Shown here in pieces: positions 21,911-35,844 of a DNA stretch of 64,000 nt (the stretch's first letter is position 1; every line of letters starts with the position of its first letter). The notes under the pieces were generated by a model, which was given only the letters and a program-made list of their open reading frames with translations, did not search any database and was not told the origin of the DNA. The translations under genes and the position numbers were made by a program. Source of the DNA: Trichosphaerium sp. ATCC 40318 (Eukaryota > Discosea > Flabellinia > Trichosidae); contig JALMLS010000071.1 of assembly GCA_038496445.1 (NCBI GenBank), forward strand, positions 94,181 to 158,180. The letters run 5' to 3'.

Positions 21911-24900
21911 TCACTTCTTGGGTTTCATAAAGCTTGAAAAAAGACGTTTCATAATACCAAGCCTTGGTTGTCTTGTTTCATTATCATCATCACCTTCATC
22001 ACCATCTTTAGATCCTTTTTTTTCGGCTAATAGTGTTTTTTCTCTTTCTTCTTTTTCTTTCTTTTCTTTTGCTTCTTTTTCAGCTCTTTCTTTTGCTAAC
22101 TTCTCTGCAGCAATTGCTTCTTCTAATGCATCAGGTTTTCTAACATAATCAAAAGCATAGTATCCCTCAGGAGGAGAAAACTTGAATGGTTTTCTTCCAA
22201 AATTGAAGTCAGCCTCTGTCACATATCTATTCATAGATAACCCAGGTGCTAACCCACCAGTTGTGTCAATACCAACAAAACAATTTCCTATAATAACAGT
22301 AAGCAAAGCAACAAAAATGCATCAACACTGAAAGGCAAGGATTTTGTTCGACTTTCAAGAACATAAAAGTTATTGGTTTTGTACCTAGGTCTTTTCCATT
22401 GTGTCCAAAACCTAATGTTCGGTTATCCAAGTCTACGTAGCATTGAATAATATCTCCTTTGTTCCAATGAGACACTATAAAGGGAAGAAATAAGTAATAA
22501 ATTGCACACAATAAACCACAAACAAATCAAAAAATGAAAAAAAATGAGTCCACAAGTAGAGCAGAACAAAACCAAAGGTAAAAACTAACCTTTGCTCTTT
22601 ATCGGAATAATATCTTTAGCATGCCATATAATAACTCTACCAAGATCTATACCCCATCCATACTCGTCATCACCAACACCACAACCTTTCATACGATTCA
22701 TATCACAAGCAGGTCGTATCCAACCTAAAAAAAAGTCAAAACCTCCGGCTTTGTTTAAAGAAAAAAAACCAACAAAACACTGTCGGTTTAGGTATTGTAT
22801 CTGTTTTATACCTATCTGCATTACTCCGGCATCATTCAGTATCTCTACTTCATAATACCATCTACCAGTTTGTGCGAATACATTCGCTTTTCCACTTTCA
22901 AAGAACGGAAAGATATTTTTTGTACGTGTTCCTCCAGCATCAACAATAACACCTTCAGTAGCACGTTCCATAACCACGTCCTTTTCTTTATCATATTGAA
23001 AATCTCCTAAACATAATAATCAGTGAATAATTTTCTTGTAGAGCAAATTAGAGTATAAGGAAGCCGTAAAACAACCAAAAGAAGAAATATAAGAAAAAAG
23101 GAGGAAAGCTTCCACAAGGTTCCTTTAAAAAAAAGCCTTTATGGCGAATTCTACTGCAAAGCACAAAACAATACGAGTAGTATAAAAAAGTACTAGATTA
23201 ATTAAAAACTGTAAAATAAGGTTACCATCTATGACATCAATAGTTGATTTTATCCAAAAGCCTGCAATCTTTTCTGTTTCGTCCTTTTTCGCTTCCGTGC
23301 CAAAAACAGAGAGCTTACTTGCAGCCTTCCATTGTTGGTACTTAGACTTTAAGTACTCTTGTATTTGAGAAAGCTCAAAAGCATATTCAATTCGTACAGC
23401 CTCATGAGAGGCTAAGCTGTGGATAACAAACATTGCTGTGTTAAAAGTTTCACCATCAGTTTTTTTGAGTATTTTCAGCATGAACGTCAACAAGTTGAGC
23501 TTACACACTTGGAGAGCTATATCTTCTAAACCAAAAGAGTTAATACAACATAAAAGTAAATCATCAAAATAAATGGCAAGCGAGTTTGATAACCAAACAA
23601 ACAATAGTAAGAAGAGAAAAAAAAGATAGAAAAAATTTACCTTTCAAACAAAACGTGTGGAGTAGTTGTAAAGCACTACGTTCTTTACCCGCCTCAGCGG
23701 TAACTACACAATCAACAGTCTTTTGTTGTAAATCTCCTACAGATAATTATAAGCAAACACAAGTTCTTCAACCAAAACCAGAATATCGGCTTTTTTGCAA
23801 CGTACGATTATCTGTGAATAAAACAAGAAGCTCCATGATAAGACCCAAGAAGTATTGTGTCCATTTTCCATGACCTTCTATTTTTTTACGAAGAATTGTT
23901 ATTCCTCCTCTATCCAGAAACTCGCTTACACTCTGTTCTAAACAAAAAAATGTTACCGAAAAAAACTTACAAAGGAAGAAGTTGCTTTCTTTGAAAAAGA
24001 GCCGTAACACCAAGATACTTTCTCCACAATTTCCAAAACGACTGTGAAGTAAATATAGATAACATAGGAGAATTTAAGCGTACCATAATTATTCAGTACA
24101 TGAGACAGGAGCTGAATACCAGCAACTTTTGATGGAAATAAAGTCAAGATTTGGAATATCATTTCATAACCTCCTTGCTCAATAAAGAACGAAATATTCC
24201 TCTCTAAGGAAAGATGAGTATTGTAAAAAGAATTTAAAAGGTCCTTTAGACCCAAAAACCAAGAAATACGGATTTTCTCCCTAATTTTGTTTGGGCGTTG
24301 TGTTTTATCTTACCTGATAGTAAAAAGTACTCTACTAGACCACATAGCTTCCATGTGCCCTCATCATCCATCTTTTCAATACAATACTTGCAAATATCTA
24401 TAGCAGATTTAAAATCATCCAAATTCGTTACACCTAAAGACTGTTATTTAGCACATGAGCAGCGGAGTCAAAAAAAAAAACTTGAATCAATCTACTAAGT
24501 CAAAAATTTGTTATGTGCTTCGTACGCTTTTCATGTAATAAGAATCCGACACCATGGTATTTCAGACGATTCATAGATGTGATTAACTAGATAAAGAAAA
24601 GTTAGAGGGCGAAGACATGATGTAGATAAAACATACGCTATAGATATACTTTGAATCTGTTTTGTAGTGTTTTTTAAGCGCTGGAAACATTAAAGACCAA
24701 GCATCAAGATCAATAGCAACTTTGAAAAAGTTGGGCCCCATCTCATTGCCTTCTTTGTGATCTAAACAAAACATAAGCAAACAAAGGGAAAAAAATAAAC
24801 ATAACAAAAAATTGCACAAGAAGCTGCAACCATAGTTACCAATGGCGTTGTAGTGGTTGAACACCAATGCTAACAGCTAATAAACATGATATTTTCTCAC

Positions 24901-26775
24901 ATACCATTGATAGCTATAATACCCAAAGCCTCACTAGCAGCTACCTTTAATTGCGTTTAGTATGGATCAATTGTAAAAAAAAAATATATTGTCGTTCAAA
25001 TTTATACTTATGCCGTACTTGAACTTCAGGGTGATCACTGTTGTTCCGTACAATATCACAAAGCATCTCAGCTATCTTTTTTTCTTCAAAATATTCCCAA
25101 TCATCAATACCATACGTCTTAACAGTCTTACCTACAAGCAACAAAAACGTAAGTTCATCACCTACACGGAAAAAAACAAAGCATTGTAACTGCATGTGTC
25201 TATCACGTGTGGCTATAAACACTTACGCATTATCTGATAGAATATTGTACTAAGAGTAGAGAGCGCGAATTGAAGCTCTTTACCACCTCCATAACGAATT
25301 TTATTCAAGATTGTATCCAACACATTTTGCTGTAAAGGTCGCTTCAAAATGACCGATAGTCTCAACCCAAGATCAGCGAATGGATCTTGACCCAATTGAG
25401 ATATATAATCAAATGTGCATAAGTGCGATACACACCTAGATCCCTTTCCTAGAACAAGCCTAAATGATGAATTAGCGCACTTCAGAAAAAAAGTTTCACG
25501 ACTTAAAAAAAAACATCTAAAAAAACGCACTTTGCTGTTGGTGCATCGACACCACCTGGAATTATATTTCTCATAAATACACCAGCATCATCTGCAATCT
25601 CAGTAGTTTGCATAGAATCGTATGTGCCAAGAGCCATTCTACATAGGAGGCCAGATTTTGCTTTCCACAAGATTTTTCCCTTTATTCCTAAACAAAAATT
25701 AGAAGCTCGGTTCCAGTTGTTTTTTGCGTACTTGAGTGTAGAATGGTCGTTTCACCATGTGTTACCCATCCTGCTATTATTAGTGGTTTATCAATATGAA
25801 CATCATTTATGAATAGAGAGTCAGATAAGAGAATGACATCCCAAGGTTTAGCAGCACTTACAGAAAAAATTAGAAATTTTTTTCTGGACATGGTAAAAAC
25901 TTCAATACGCACTCAATAGCATCCTGCATCAATAAATATTTTCTTTTCGTACGCTTGGGTGTACCTTCTTCTTCATGTGGCTCTAAAGTATCATGGCTTT
26001 TACAAACAAAGGAAAACGAAGTCTACAAAATGTAAGCGAAGGTAAACAATAAAAAAATATTAATTCAATAAAAAAAGAATTCAGCATCCGTACGATTGCG
26101 CGGTACAAAAACTTCCCAGTGAGCTCAGGTATTAAACCATGATACCCTTGACCTGTAGGATCAGCCTTAATTACTTTAATAAAGTTTATCATGAGTGTTT
26201 CAAGAGCAAATGGTTTATCTTTCGGAGAAATAATTTTTTTTTTTCCTGCGTCATCTTCTTCTTTTTTCGAAGCCAGTTCTTCTTGTTCTTTGTCGAATTC
26301 TGCCACGTTTTTTTGAATGCTTTTAACGTATTGTTGGTAAACAGGCTGCCTTTTAAGCGCGTTAGAGTTTTTTAACGTCTGCAATTAGAATTAAAGTGTT
26401 TTATAACGGTTTTGCGGCCATTCGAAGTTTCTAGCCAAAAATACAAATGAATTTCATTGATTTCAGGAGAATAAGCTTTCAGCTGTTGTGTGGAGTACTT
26501 AAATCACGCTGTAACGCGAAATAGCTAATGTATTGTTTTATGTAAACGAAGAACTTACCAGACGTCTCTGTCGCTATCACCGACTTCCTTCCATAGCATG
26601 CAAACGCGTAATGAGTTACATAAGCTGACGCCATCCAAACATGTTAAAATTTGCACCTACAATATACTTATTATGATGGGGATGCCACTGGGCATACTAA
26701 AAGCTCCAAAGGAAAGTAATCAAATGGACTGGAGTCTGAGTCATCTACAGGCTCTTCTGCGTCCATCAAATCCAT
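21911..26775 (-). CDS. Large F-box / beta-helix-like / ARM-like / SPRY protein
   Basis: About fifteen exons. ATG at 26775 (MDLMDAEEPVDDSD). An F-box follows across an intron: FDYFPLELLVQILTCLDGV, then LRVCMLWKEV. Downstream is an acidic/charged segment (FDKEQEELASKKEEDDAGKK), then a right-handed beta-helix-like unit resembling FBXO10/11 (WDVILLSDSLFINDVHIDKP, then LIIAGW). A long series of helical armadillo-like exons follows (about 25.5-23.2 kb: ELQFALSTLSTIF, KIAEMLCDIVRNNSDHPEVQ, ISFFIEQGGYEMIFQILTLF, FLDRGGITILRKKIEGHGKW). A SPRY domain (GRWYYEVEILNDAGVMQIG, GDDEYGWGIDLGR, GDIIQCYVDLDNRTLGFGHNG) and a coiled Glu/Lys-rich tail end at 21911. It is likely a substrate receptor of an SCF-type ubiquitin ligase. 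The joins between the F-box and the acidic exon are not fully settled, so two adjacent genes cannot be excluded. Confidence 0.7.
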
Positions 26776-27183
26776 GCTCCTCTTATATTCGGTCAGCTTG
26801 GTTGTCTTTACAGAAATGAATTCGCTTGACAAAAACTTTTGTAAATGGCGCCTAATTTATCCCTCGCAACGTGGTAAATGTACGTCACTTCGTCTAGGTC
26901 GTAACGTAGAGTGGAAAGGATTGTTGAACAGTTAGCTGTTTGTATATTACAGTATGTATTGCATGCTGGACGTTTAGTGACCAACTAAAGCGAAAAGTTA
27001 AACCACTTTTGGGTTAGATGGCTTTTTTACGTTCAAACAGCTGCTTAGCTTGTAAATTGCGCGTGAACAAAAGGTAAAACAATAAAAAAACTTCAATTCC
27101 AAAGAGAGCTTACAACATCTTGAAAGAGAGTTTGAAAAAAACGCGAAAAAATGGTCTCTTGGAGACTACTGTCACTTCCAACT
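26776..27183. other. Spacer between two minus-strand genes
   Basis: About 400 bp holding the promoter of the F-box/SPRY gene and the 3' flank of the kinase gene. Nothing else is seen. Confidence 0.5.
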
Positions 27184-28988
<1,805 letters not shown>

Positions 28989-29365
28989 TTTGATTTCTGG
29001 CTTTTCTCGTTTTACAGACAAAACGACTTCATGCAGACTTGTTGTTGACTATTTCTACCCTAAAATTTTTCCTTTTTTTGTTTCGTTCACTTTAATGGAG
29101 CAGCACGAGAGATTCTTCAAGCTAAACGTTCTAGCACTGGAATCTGCATCATTGTTATTGTTTTAACCACTCAGAATACTACTCGTTAACAGAAATACTA
29201 TTTAGTAGTAAAAATCACGTGGAAGTTGATACGTACACTATTCCTAATACGTCGAAGCAAACAGATGCACACTTGTGAATGCAATTGCGGTACTTTAATA
29301 TTTTTCATCTTATTATGTTCAGCGAGGAACCGTCTATACTTCCATGTGGTTATCTTACAGGAACC
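28989..29365. other. Intergenic, no gene seen
   Basis: Promoter side of the kinase gene up to the start of repeat block A'. Confidence 0.5.
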
Positions 29366-30054
29366 AAAACATTACCGATAAGGTTTCCACACAAGTAAAT
29401 AGCTACCACAGACCTGTATGAGCGTGTTTAAATACGTATTATTCGTTTTTGAGTACTTAAATTAGATTTAGTGAGTGTATCGACAATACAACCAGAAAAA
29501 GAAGTTCTCGATTAGTTGCACGTTTTTTGAACCAAAACTTCGCTGCTACGGTTTTCACACTTGTAACTAGCTTGCACAAGCCTTTAAGAACGTTTTGAAA
29601 TGTGCATTATCCATATTTGAGTAATTAAAATAGAAATTTCAGTGAAGTAACCTTCTAGAAGCTTCTATTAATACCACAATTTATTTCTGATTAGTTTTTA
29701 TGGGTATAAAAAGAAACGAAAATATTGAGTAAATTGTAGTAGTTGCAGTGTGTGCACCACGCGTGGGGCTTCCTAGCCATTTGGTCGAAAACAATTTAAG
29801 GGAGTCCTCCGTCTAGCTTAGTGGGTGTATGCATTGCGAGGTGGATCCGCGAAAAGTTCCATCTTAATCCGACGTAGTGTGAAAGCTTGAATCGTTACAT
29901 TAGCCAGCATGTCCTCGTAAGTAGCACGTAATTAACTTAGGAACTCGGTCTGGGCCAAGAAAATTATAAGGTCCAATACAGAGGTGAGTTCTGCCGTTAG
30001 GGAAAAGCTCTATATAAACTATGATTAGGTACTGCATAGCAGCCTATGATCGTT
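29366..30054 (-). repeat. Duplicated non-coding block A' (right copy)
   Basis: Inverted copy of 18243-18932, over 90% identical by eye, with small indels (for example near 29650 and 29840). It lies downstream of the third ubiquitin-like gene in transcriptional sense, whereas block A lies upstream of the F-box copy. It therefore contributes to a permuted block order. Confidence 0.7.
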
Positions 30055-30362
30055 CTTTTTGATACTTGGCTTTCATCAGGTTTTGCACTATAAACTTGTT
30101 TACAAAAGATTACAAAACAACATCAAAACAGCGTAGTATGGTAAGAAGTCTGCGATAGTTACACTTTAGGCAACAGAAATTGACTGATGTGATTGAATTA
30201 GAATTCCCGTCTTCTTTAACGCACCATTGTTCTTCCCTGTCTTTCAAATTCAGAGACTGCTGCGTGTCGCCAAATGTACGAGGGTAAGGTAGTCAAGTTG
30301 TATACTATTTATTATGTCTTTCGTGTCATGAGTGCATTGATTGATTTAATCAACTTTCCGCC
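30055..30362. other. Spacer, no gene seen
   Basis: Sequence between block A' and the ubiquitin-like gene; no recognisable feature. Confidence 0.4.
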
Positions 30363-30632
30363 TTACATTCGTATCTGAAGGAATAATATAGAACCATCTT
30401 CTACTTTATAATGCGCTAAAGTCTTGCTATCCTCTAGTTCCTTCTCAGCAAAGATAATTCTTTGTAGGTTATTTGGAATACCTACAAATGTATTAATTTA
30501 CTTGATTAGAGTGTTTAATCTTGTTTTTGCACCTTCTTTGAAGTCGATTTTTACTTTTACGTTTTCAATAGTGTCACTTGGCTCCAGTTCAATTATTATC
30601 TCCCCTGTTATTGATTTTATTGTTATCTTCAT
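30363..30632 (-). CDS. Divergent ubiquitin-like protein lacking the RLRGG end
   Basis: Exon 1 30632-30533 ([29 protein letters not shown]), a short intron gtgcaa...tttgtag, and exon 2 ([36 protein letters not shown]) with a stop at 30363. The intron position and sequence match the 15.4-kb gene. The protein ends about where ubiquitin residue 72 would be, so the flexible RLRGG tail used for conjugation is missing. The K48 position is still Lys. It is either a non-conjugating Ubl or a degenerating copy. It sits on the same strand directly behind the F-box/MORN_2 pseudogene at 31.2-32.0 kb. Confidence 0.7.
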
Positions 30633-31019
30633 TGGTGGCGTTCTTTGTTGATTCTACTTAAAACTAAACTTAAGGGCAGTTATCCCAATCAGTGAAGGCT
30701 ATTTGGCCTAATTACCATTCTGTTAACAGTAATTTAAACACAAAAACAGCCTTAGATCCTAATCAGTGAACGCTATTTGGCCTAATTACTGTTACAATAA
30801 TGTCTCAACAGTGGTCCTCTAATTTAATTAAATGCACTCGGGAGTCCCATTCTTTTTATCAAAATATGCTGATTTTTTATTTTTGCTGGATTTATGCTTA
30901 GCGGCCACCTAATTTTTCAAATAAAAACTTACTGGTGGATTGTTACTCCAGAGCCAATTTCTTATCCCACCATGTTGGTTAGAGTGAAAATAACCTTGAT
31001 TGTAAAAATCACTGAGATG
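30633..31019. other. Right-copy spacer absent from the left copy
   Basis: After the conserved upstream segment (30633-30678), about 340 bp separates the ubiquitin-like gene from block B'. The equivalent left-copy gap is about 20 bp. It contains two short near-repeats sharing cctaatcagtgaa/ctatttggcctaatta elements near 30690 and 30755. Confidence 0.45.
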
Positions 31020-32103
31020 AGTGTCAATCATTTCAGCCGGTGTTTGAATTCGTGAGACCGAAGCTCAACCTTGAAATTCATATCTTTACTGAATGTAATT
31101 TGCACAACTGCGCTTTGGTGTTTTATGTACAAATATACACGACATCAGCGCGCTATTGATAGTCACTAAGACGTTGTCTTTCCTCCAAACAATCACGTTT
31201 AGCCTGTCGTAACAGTTATTCTAGCATTCTGTTCACAGGTTTCGGTGGTGTAATGCTGTGGCTAATGCACTGTTGTTGCACAAATAGGACACTATCGGCT
31301 AATATGTTAACAAAGTTACTTAAAAAGGAAGTACACTCATTTATATTATTGTTGTTTTTAGTACATCGTTTATATACAGCGTGCTCATGTAATTCACCAT
31401 TAAAATCCCAGCTCTTTTGCTCTCCGTGGCGCTTACCTTTTTTAAAAGTACATTGCTGACACCATTTACCATTAGAGTGCCATCTCTTGTACTGTCCTTC
31501 AAGCTCACCATTGACATAATACCGCAAGCTTGCTAGTTGACCGTTATCATACCACTCCTTGCATTCTCCCTCTTGTTTTCCATCAACAAAAGTTCTTTGT
31601 AATCCCAGTTTCCCGTTCAAGTAGACTCTCCATGACGTTGACCATGTTTCCAATATCCTCTCTCTATGATTTTTAGTTTTGAGATTACATAAGGTGGTAT
31701 AGCTCTGGTTACTCTTCTTGTTTTCAGCCACATGCCGTGTTTGTTAAGATCAGAATCAAATCTTGTTCTTGCTGTGTGCTTGGATAAGAGTGCCCACGTG
31801 ATATAAACTTGAACATCTAGCTCTGTGATAATAAGGTGTAGCTCCACTGGAAGGTGTAGTAGGTGGCAAGATTGCTCTGCTTCCGAAATTATGCCCTATG
31901 CTTGGTTTAAGTACATCATTTGGCATAAACTAATTACTTCAGGTGTTGTTGATTGTCGTGCGCCCATTTTAAATACTATTTAATACTTGTGAGTATAGCG
32001 ATGACCTAATTAGGGTACAACAGGCTATACGAGTTTGTATGTACGTCTTAATCCTTAATGATACAATAAATACCAGTATTAAGTAACATAACAAAACACG
32101 TGA
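31020..32103 (-). repeat. Duplicated block B' (right copy)
   Basis: Inverted counterpart of about 19504-20710, including both flanks of the F-box/MORN_2 pseudogene. Confidence 0.7.
31216..31967 (-). pseudogene. F-box-like/MORN_2 protein, broken mid-gene
   Basis: ATG at 31967 with the same first exon (MGARQSTTPE) and F-box-like motif as the 19.6-kb copy. At about 31620 a deletion of roughly a dozen bases within the first MORN_2 unit produces a stop just after RHGEST. The remaining repeats continue in another frame (NGKLGLQRTFVDGKQEGE, NGKWCQQCTFKKGKRHGEQ, WDFNGELHEHAVY) to 31216. The site that is damaged in the 19.6-kb copy is intact here, and vice versa. Confidence 0.75.
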
Positions 32104-32398
32104 GAACTTAAGGTATTTTTACATTGAAAGAAAATGAATTTTTAGGTACAATTTTTGATACCCACCAACGCTACGAAGAACAAACTATATACTCTGCCCT
32201 TCTGATTTTTCCTATTTTAGTGCCTCCGATAGCATAGAAAGGTTAATGCCCTATTGATTTGCAACTACTTGGTTAAGTATAAAATTGACATAAATGTTGT
32301 CTCGTATTGTATTACATGGCCAAGCTTGTAAGGCCACCGATAATAGTAACAATGAATTTATTTTGAATTGACACAAATGAATACAATTCTTTGTGGCT

Positions 32399-33268
32399 TT
32401 ATACAACAAACTGCTTACATAGAACTCCATTTTGGTCCCAATACTTTTGTTCACCTTTTAGTTTGTCATTTACAAACATACACTCTGTCTTACGTTGCCC
32501 ATTCTTATGCCAAGACTTATGCTTACCATGAACTTTGCCATCTTTATATGTACTCTGTGTGAACAATTGTCCATTCTCCGCATACCATTGCACGAACTCA
32601 CCTTCCTCTTTACCATCAACAACCATACATTGTACAATTAATTGGCCATTATCATGCCACTGTTTGAACTCACCAGTCTGTTTACCATTGACAAACGTAC
32701 AAGCAATCTGAAGACTTCCATTTTTATGCCACTGAACAGCCTTTCCTTGTTTTTTGTCATCAACAAAAAAATAGTCTAGTTCAAGCTGTCCATTGTCATA
32801 CCACTGCTGGTACTTTCCGTTTTTCTCACCAATAGAGTAAGTAGTTTTTATATAGAGTTGCCCGTTTTCATGCCATTTGGTATACAGTCCCGTCTTTTTA
32901 CCATCAACCATAGTGTACCGAGTTTTTAACTTCCCGTTATCGTGCCACGACAACCAAGTACCTTTTTTTTCAAGTGAAGCGTTGTAGTGTGTATTCATTG
33001 CAGCTCTTTTTGATAAATTATGAAACTTGTTAAATACTTCAGCGTCAAAAGTGCATAAATACCATTGAATATCACGTGGTATGTCTAATAGACAGATTTT
33101 GCTACGAATAGTATTCGATGGCAATTTTTTTGGTATTGATGGCTCTAAAACAGTACATGTTAAGACTACTGCAATGAAAACTACTCTTAGGCCAGTTTAT
33201 TTATTCGACAATATGGAATGACAAAAACTTTGTTGAGGTATCCTGCCGCTTTACGTACCTTGAGACAT
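32399..33268 (-). CDS. Intact F-box-like protein with MORN_2 repeats
   Basis: Exon 1 33268-33259 (MSQ plus one base), intron 33258-33169, exon 2 33168-32399. The join gives MSQVVLTCTVLEPSIPKKLP. The F-box-like motif is LLDIPRDIQWYLCTFD followed by HNLSKRAAMNTHYN. Nine regular MORN_2 hairpins follow (WLSWHDNGKLKTRYTMVDGK, KWHENGQLYIKTTYSIGEK, QWYDNGQLELDYFFVDDKK, SWHKNGQRKTECMFVNDK). It is the longest undamaged family member in the window, at about 260 aa. The N-terminal IPKKL and downstream LxxIPRDI pattern resembles that of the 9.9-kb gene. An E3-adaptor role is inferred from the F-box only. Confidence 0.8.
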
Positions 33269-33736
33269 AGCATAAAGTGAAAGCGCCACGTATAGGTTAG
33301 TATAGGGACGCTATTGTGAGGTTTACCACTTAAATGCGAGTCACGTGATATTTAAGTTATACACAATGGAAAATTCTCATTATTTTCTTACGCTACATAG
33401 TTTGTAGGACCTTGGAAGGGTCTCACGCTTCGGGACCAAAAAGGCCAAGCGAAGAGATAGGTTCGGCTACACTGTTGTTGTTTGTAGGAGCCAGTGGACG
33501 ATACGAATCGTACATTACATTACTCACAGGTTGACAATACCTTTTTAGACGCTTCTTTAAACAAGCAACAAGTGTGCTTATTTTTTATTGGTTCAGATCA
33601 AACAGCGACATTAATAAAGTTCACGTACAGCAGCAAAATGTAAAGTTTGTTGAGCTTTATTGACTTTGTATACACCCATTACTGCCTTTATTCGCCTTGC
33701 ATATCCCTTGTTAACTTGTTATACGTCTAACAACCA
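33269..33736. other. Divergent promoter region
   Basis: Separates the F-box/MORN_2 gene (minus) from the penta-EF-hand gene (plus). It includes a CACGTG near 33341 and a GC-richer stretch near 33405-33500 with a possible small hairpin (ggtc...gacc). No RNA gene could be assigned. Confidence 0.4.
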
Positions 33737-35231
33737 ATGTCGTACCCACCTAACAGAAATCAAAGTTATGCGCCTCAAGGGCAGCAGTATCCTCCACAAC
33801 AAGCTCAAAGCTATGCCCAGCGCCCTAATAGTCAATATCCACCACGACAGCAATATGGGCAAGCACAACCGCCTAATTACGCGCAAGGGCGCTCATATCA
33901 GGCACCACAACACACTCCTAGTCACAATCAACAACAACAATATAATGCGCCAAGCCACGCTCAAAGCGCACCTGTACAACGTGGAGGCTGGGCACGTACA
34001 AACGCTGATGCGTTATAACTGTTTTACACAATTCCGTTTCTAAACGTTAAGAAATCTCGTCAAAACCTGCTTACACCGCGTTAGGTAAGCGAATATTACA
34101 ATCAAGTACCGCCACAACAATTACAAGCTTTAAGAGCATGGTACGAGTTAAAACAAACGATAAACGTACTCCCCGCGTTTTATTATGAGCGAATTAAATA
34201 TTTAACGCCCTATTCTGCAGCTCGTAACTTTTTGGGAAGAAAAGCGTGTCAAAACGTGTTTTAAACACGTTAACATCTTGAAGACTTGGTTTTAAGTATT
34301 TATATAGGTTTCAGAGGGTTGACAGAGACAATAGTGGCACAGTAGAGCCGCATGAATTGCAGCACGTGTCATTTGAAGGTGTACCACTTGGCCTACCTGC
34401 AGCAACAAAAATAGTTAAAGTTTTTGATAAAGATCGTAATGGTACGTTGTTTGTAGGCTATAATTACATTTGTCTTTCGTTGTAACGATAGTAATCAACT
34501 GGTTAATTTCATAACATACAAGAAAGTTGAAAATGTTGTGGTTATAACGTGTTGCTTCGTTTTTTTTTTAAAATTTTCTGAAACAAAAATACGTGACCTA
34601 TTTTTGTTAGCTTCCTTTTTTGAGATTCACGTGTTTTGGGTTAAAAAGTAACCAACCGCTGACAATGTGTCTTTTTTAGGAGCTATTGATTTATACGAAT
34701 ATGTCGCAATGCACCAATTTATTTCTCGTATGCGGTAAGAATTACTTGAACTTCTTTTTTTGTTTGTTTTTCTTTTCACAACCTTGCTGTTTCAATAAAC
34801 CGAAATAGTAACACTGATTTAGGAATGCCTTCTTAAAAGCTGATTCAGATAGATCAGGAAGACTTGAAGCACGTGAGATACAAGGAGCGCTGTCACAGGT
34901 ATTTTAAAATTTTTTTCCGTTTGGTTAATTGTTCTTAATGTTAACCTATTCAAAGGCTGGCTTTGGGTTCGTTGAGTATGCCACTACTTCAGAATTACTA
35001 CATAAATTTGATCAGACAAGGAGAGGATTGTCTTGGGTTGAGTTCTTGATGGTACAGTTTACAAATTCATATTGTTTACATTTTTTTAGTATTAGCTCTG
35101 ACTTCTCATTTTAGCTTGCTGGGCACATTGCTCATGCTCGTTCTATGTTTGAATATAATGATCATAACAGAAGCGGTCAAATAACTATTAATATAAACCA
35201 GTTTGTACAGCTAATGTCTTATCTCACATAG
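33737..35231 (+). CDS. Penta-EF-hand protein (ALG-2/peflin-like)
   Basis: Exon 1 (from 33737) encodes a low-complexity Pro/Gln/Tyr-rich N-terminus (MSYPPNRNQSYAPQG, QYPPQQAQSYAQ), as in peflin and ALG-2. After splicing, PPQQLQALRAWFQRV leads into the EF-hands: EF1 VDRDNSGTVEPHEL, EF2 FDKDRNGAIDLYEY, EF3 ADSDRSGRLEAREI, EF4 FDQTRRGLSWVEF (degenerate loop) and EF5 NDHNRSGQITINI. EF1-EF3 have the acidic positions needed for calcium; EF5 typically mediates dimerisation. The stop is at 35231. Likely a cytosolic calcium-responsive adaptor acting at membranes (secretory or ESCRT-linked in other eukaryotes). Confidence 0.88.
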
Positions 35232-35844
35232 CCAAAGAAACAAAAAGAATTGCATTGTATAATTATTAAAGCAAAAATTAAAAACTATCCAAATTCGCTT
35301 GTGATTCAGTACTTTAGAACTGTGCTTACCAAACTTTCTCTTCACCAATGCGCTGTTTGCACCAATTATACTCGGGTAAAAGCAGCGTATCATGTGCAAA
35401 GTTTGCCACAAGTTGTGATCTCTAAGTACAATAGTTATCCACTGTCGCTTGTCACACTTGCCAGTGGGTTGAAAGATCATCAGCACTATGAAGCGCTGTG
35501 CTTCGATTTCTAAAGACCCTTACTATACAAGACCACTAAGTGCATGGTAGTTAACCCTTCTTAAAAACGCACAAACAATTTTTCTTCTTCAATTACAAAT
35601 GTACACTCACACGAGGCACCTATCCTAGTACATCCCACATTAATACAATATAAGTAATTATAGTTCGTTTAATCACCAGTATTTACCAAGGCTTTCTTCC
35701 AAGTTTGATAGATTTACTTCGCTAAAACCTAAACTTTCAAATAACCAATTTCTTTACGTGTAAGTTACGAAAAATACTAGAAGTTCTTTGAAGCCACGTA
35801 TAAGGGTAAACACAAGTTACCATAATTATAACCCTCACACAATA
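35232..35844. other. Intergenic, no convincing gene
   Basis: An open stretch at 35250-35513 has no start context, homology or splice support. A second one on the other strand is equally unconvincing. Confidence 0.45.

Noticed and set aside
29815-29870. tRNA A-box-like sequence (tagcttagtgg) in block A'
   Set aside because: No matching B box at the right distance and no acceptor-stem pairing; not a tRNA.
35250-35513. 87-codon plus-strand reading
   Set aside because: No start context, domain, splice support or conservation; equally open on the other strand.
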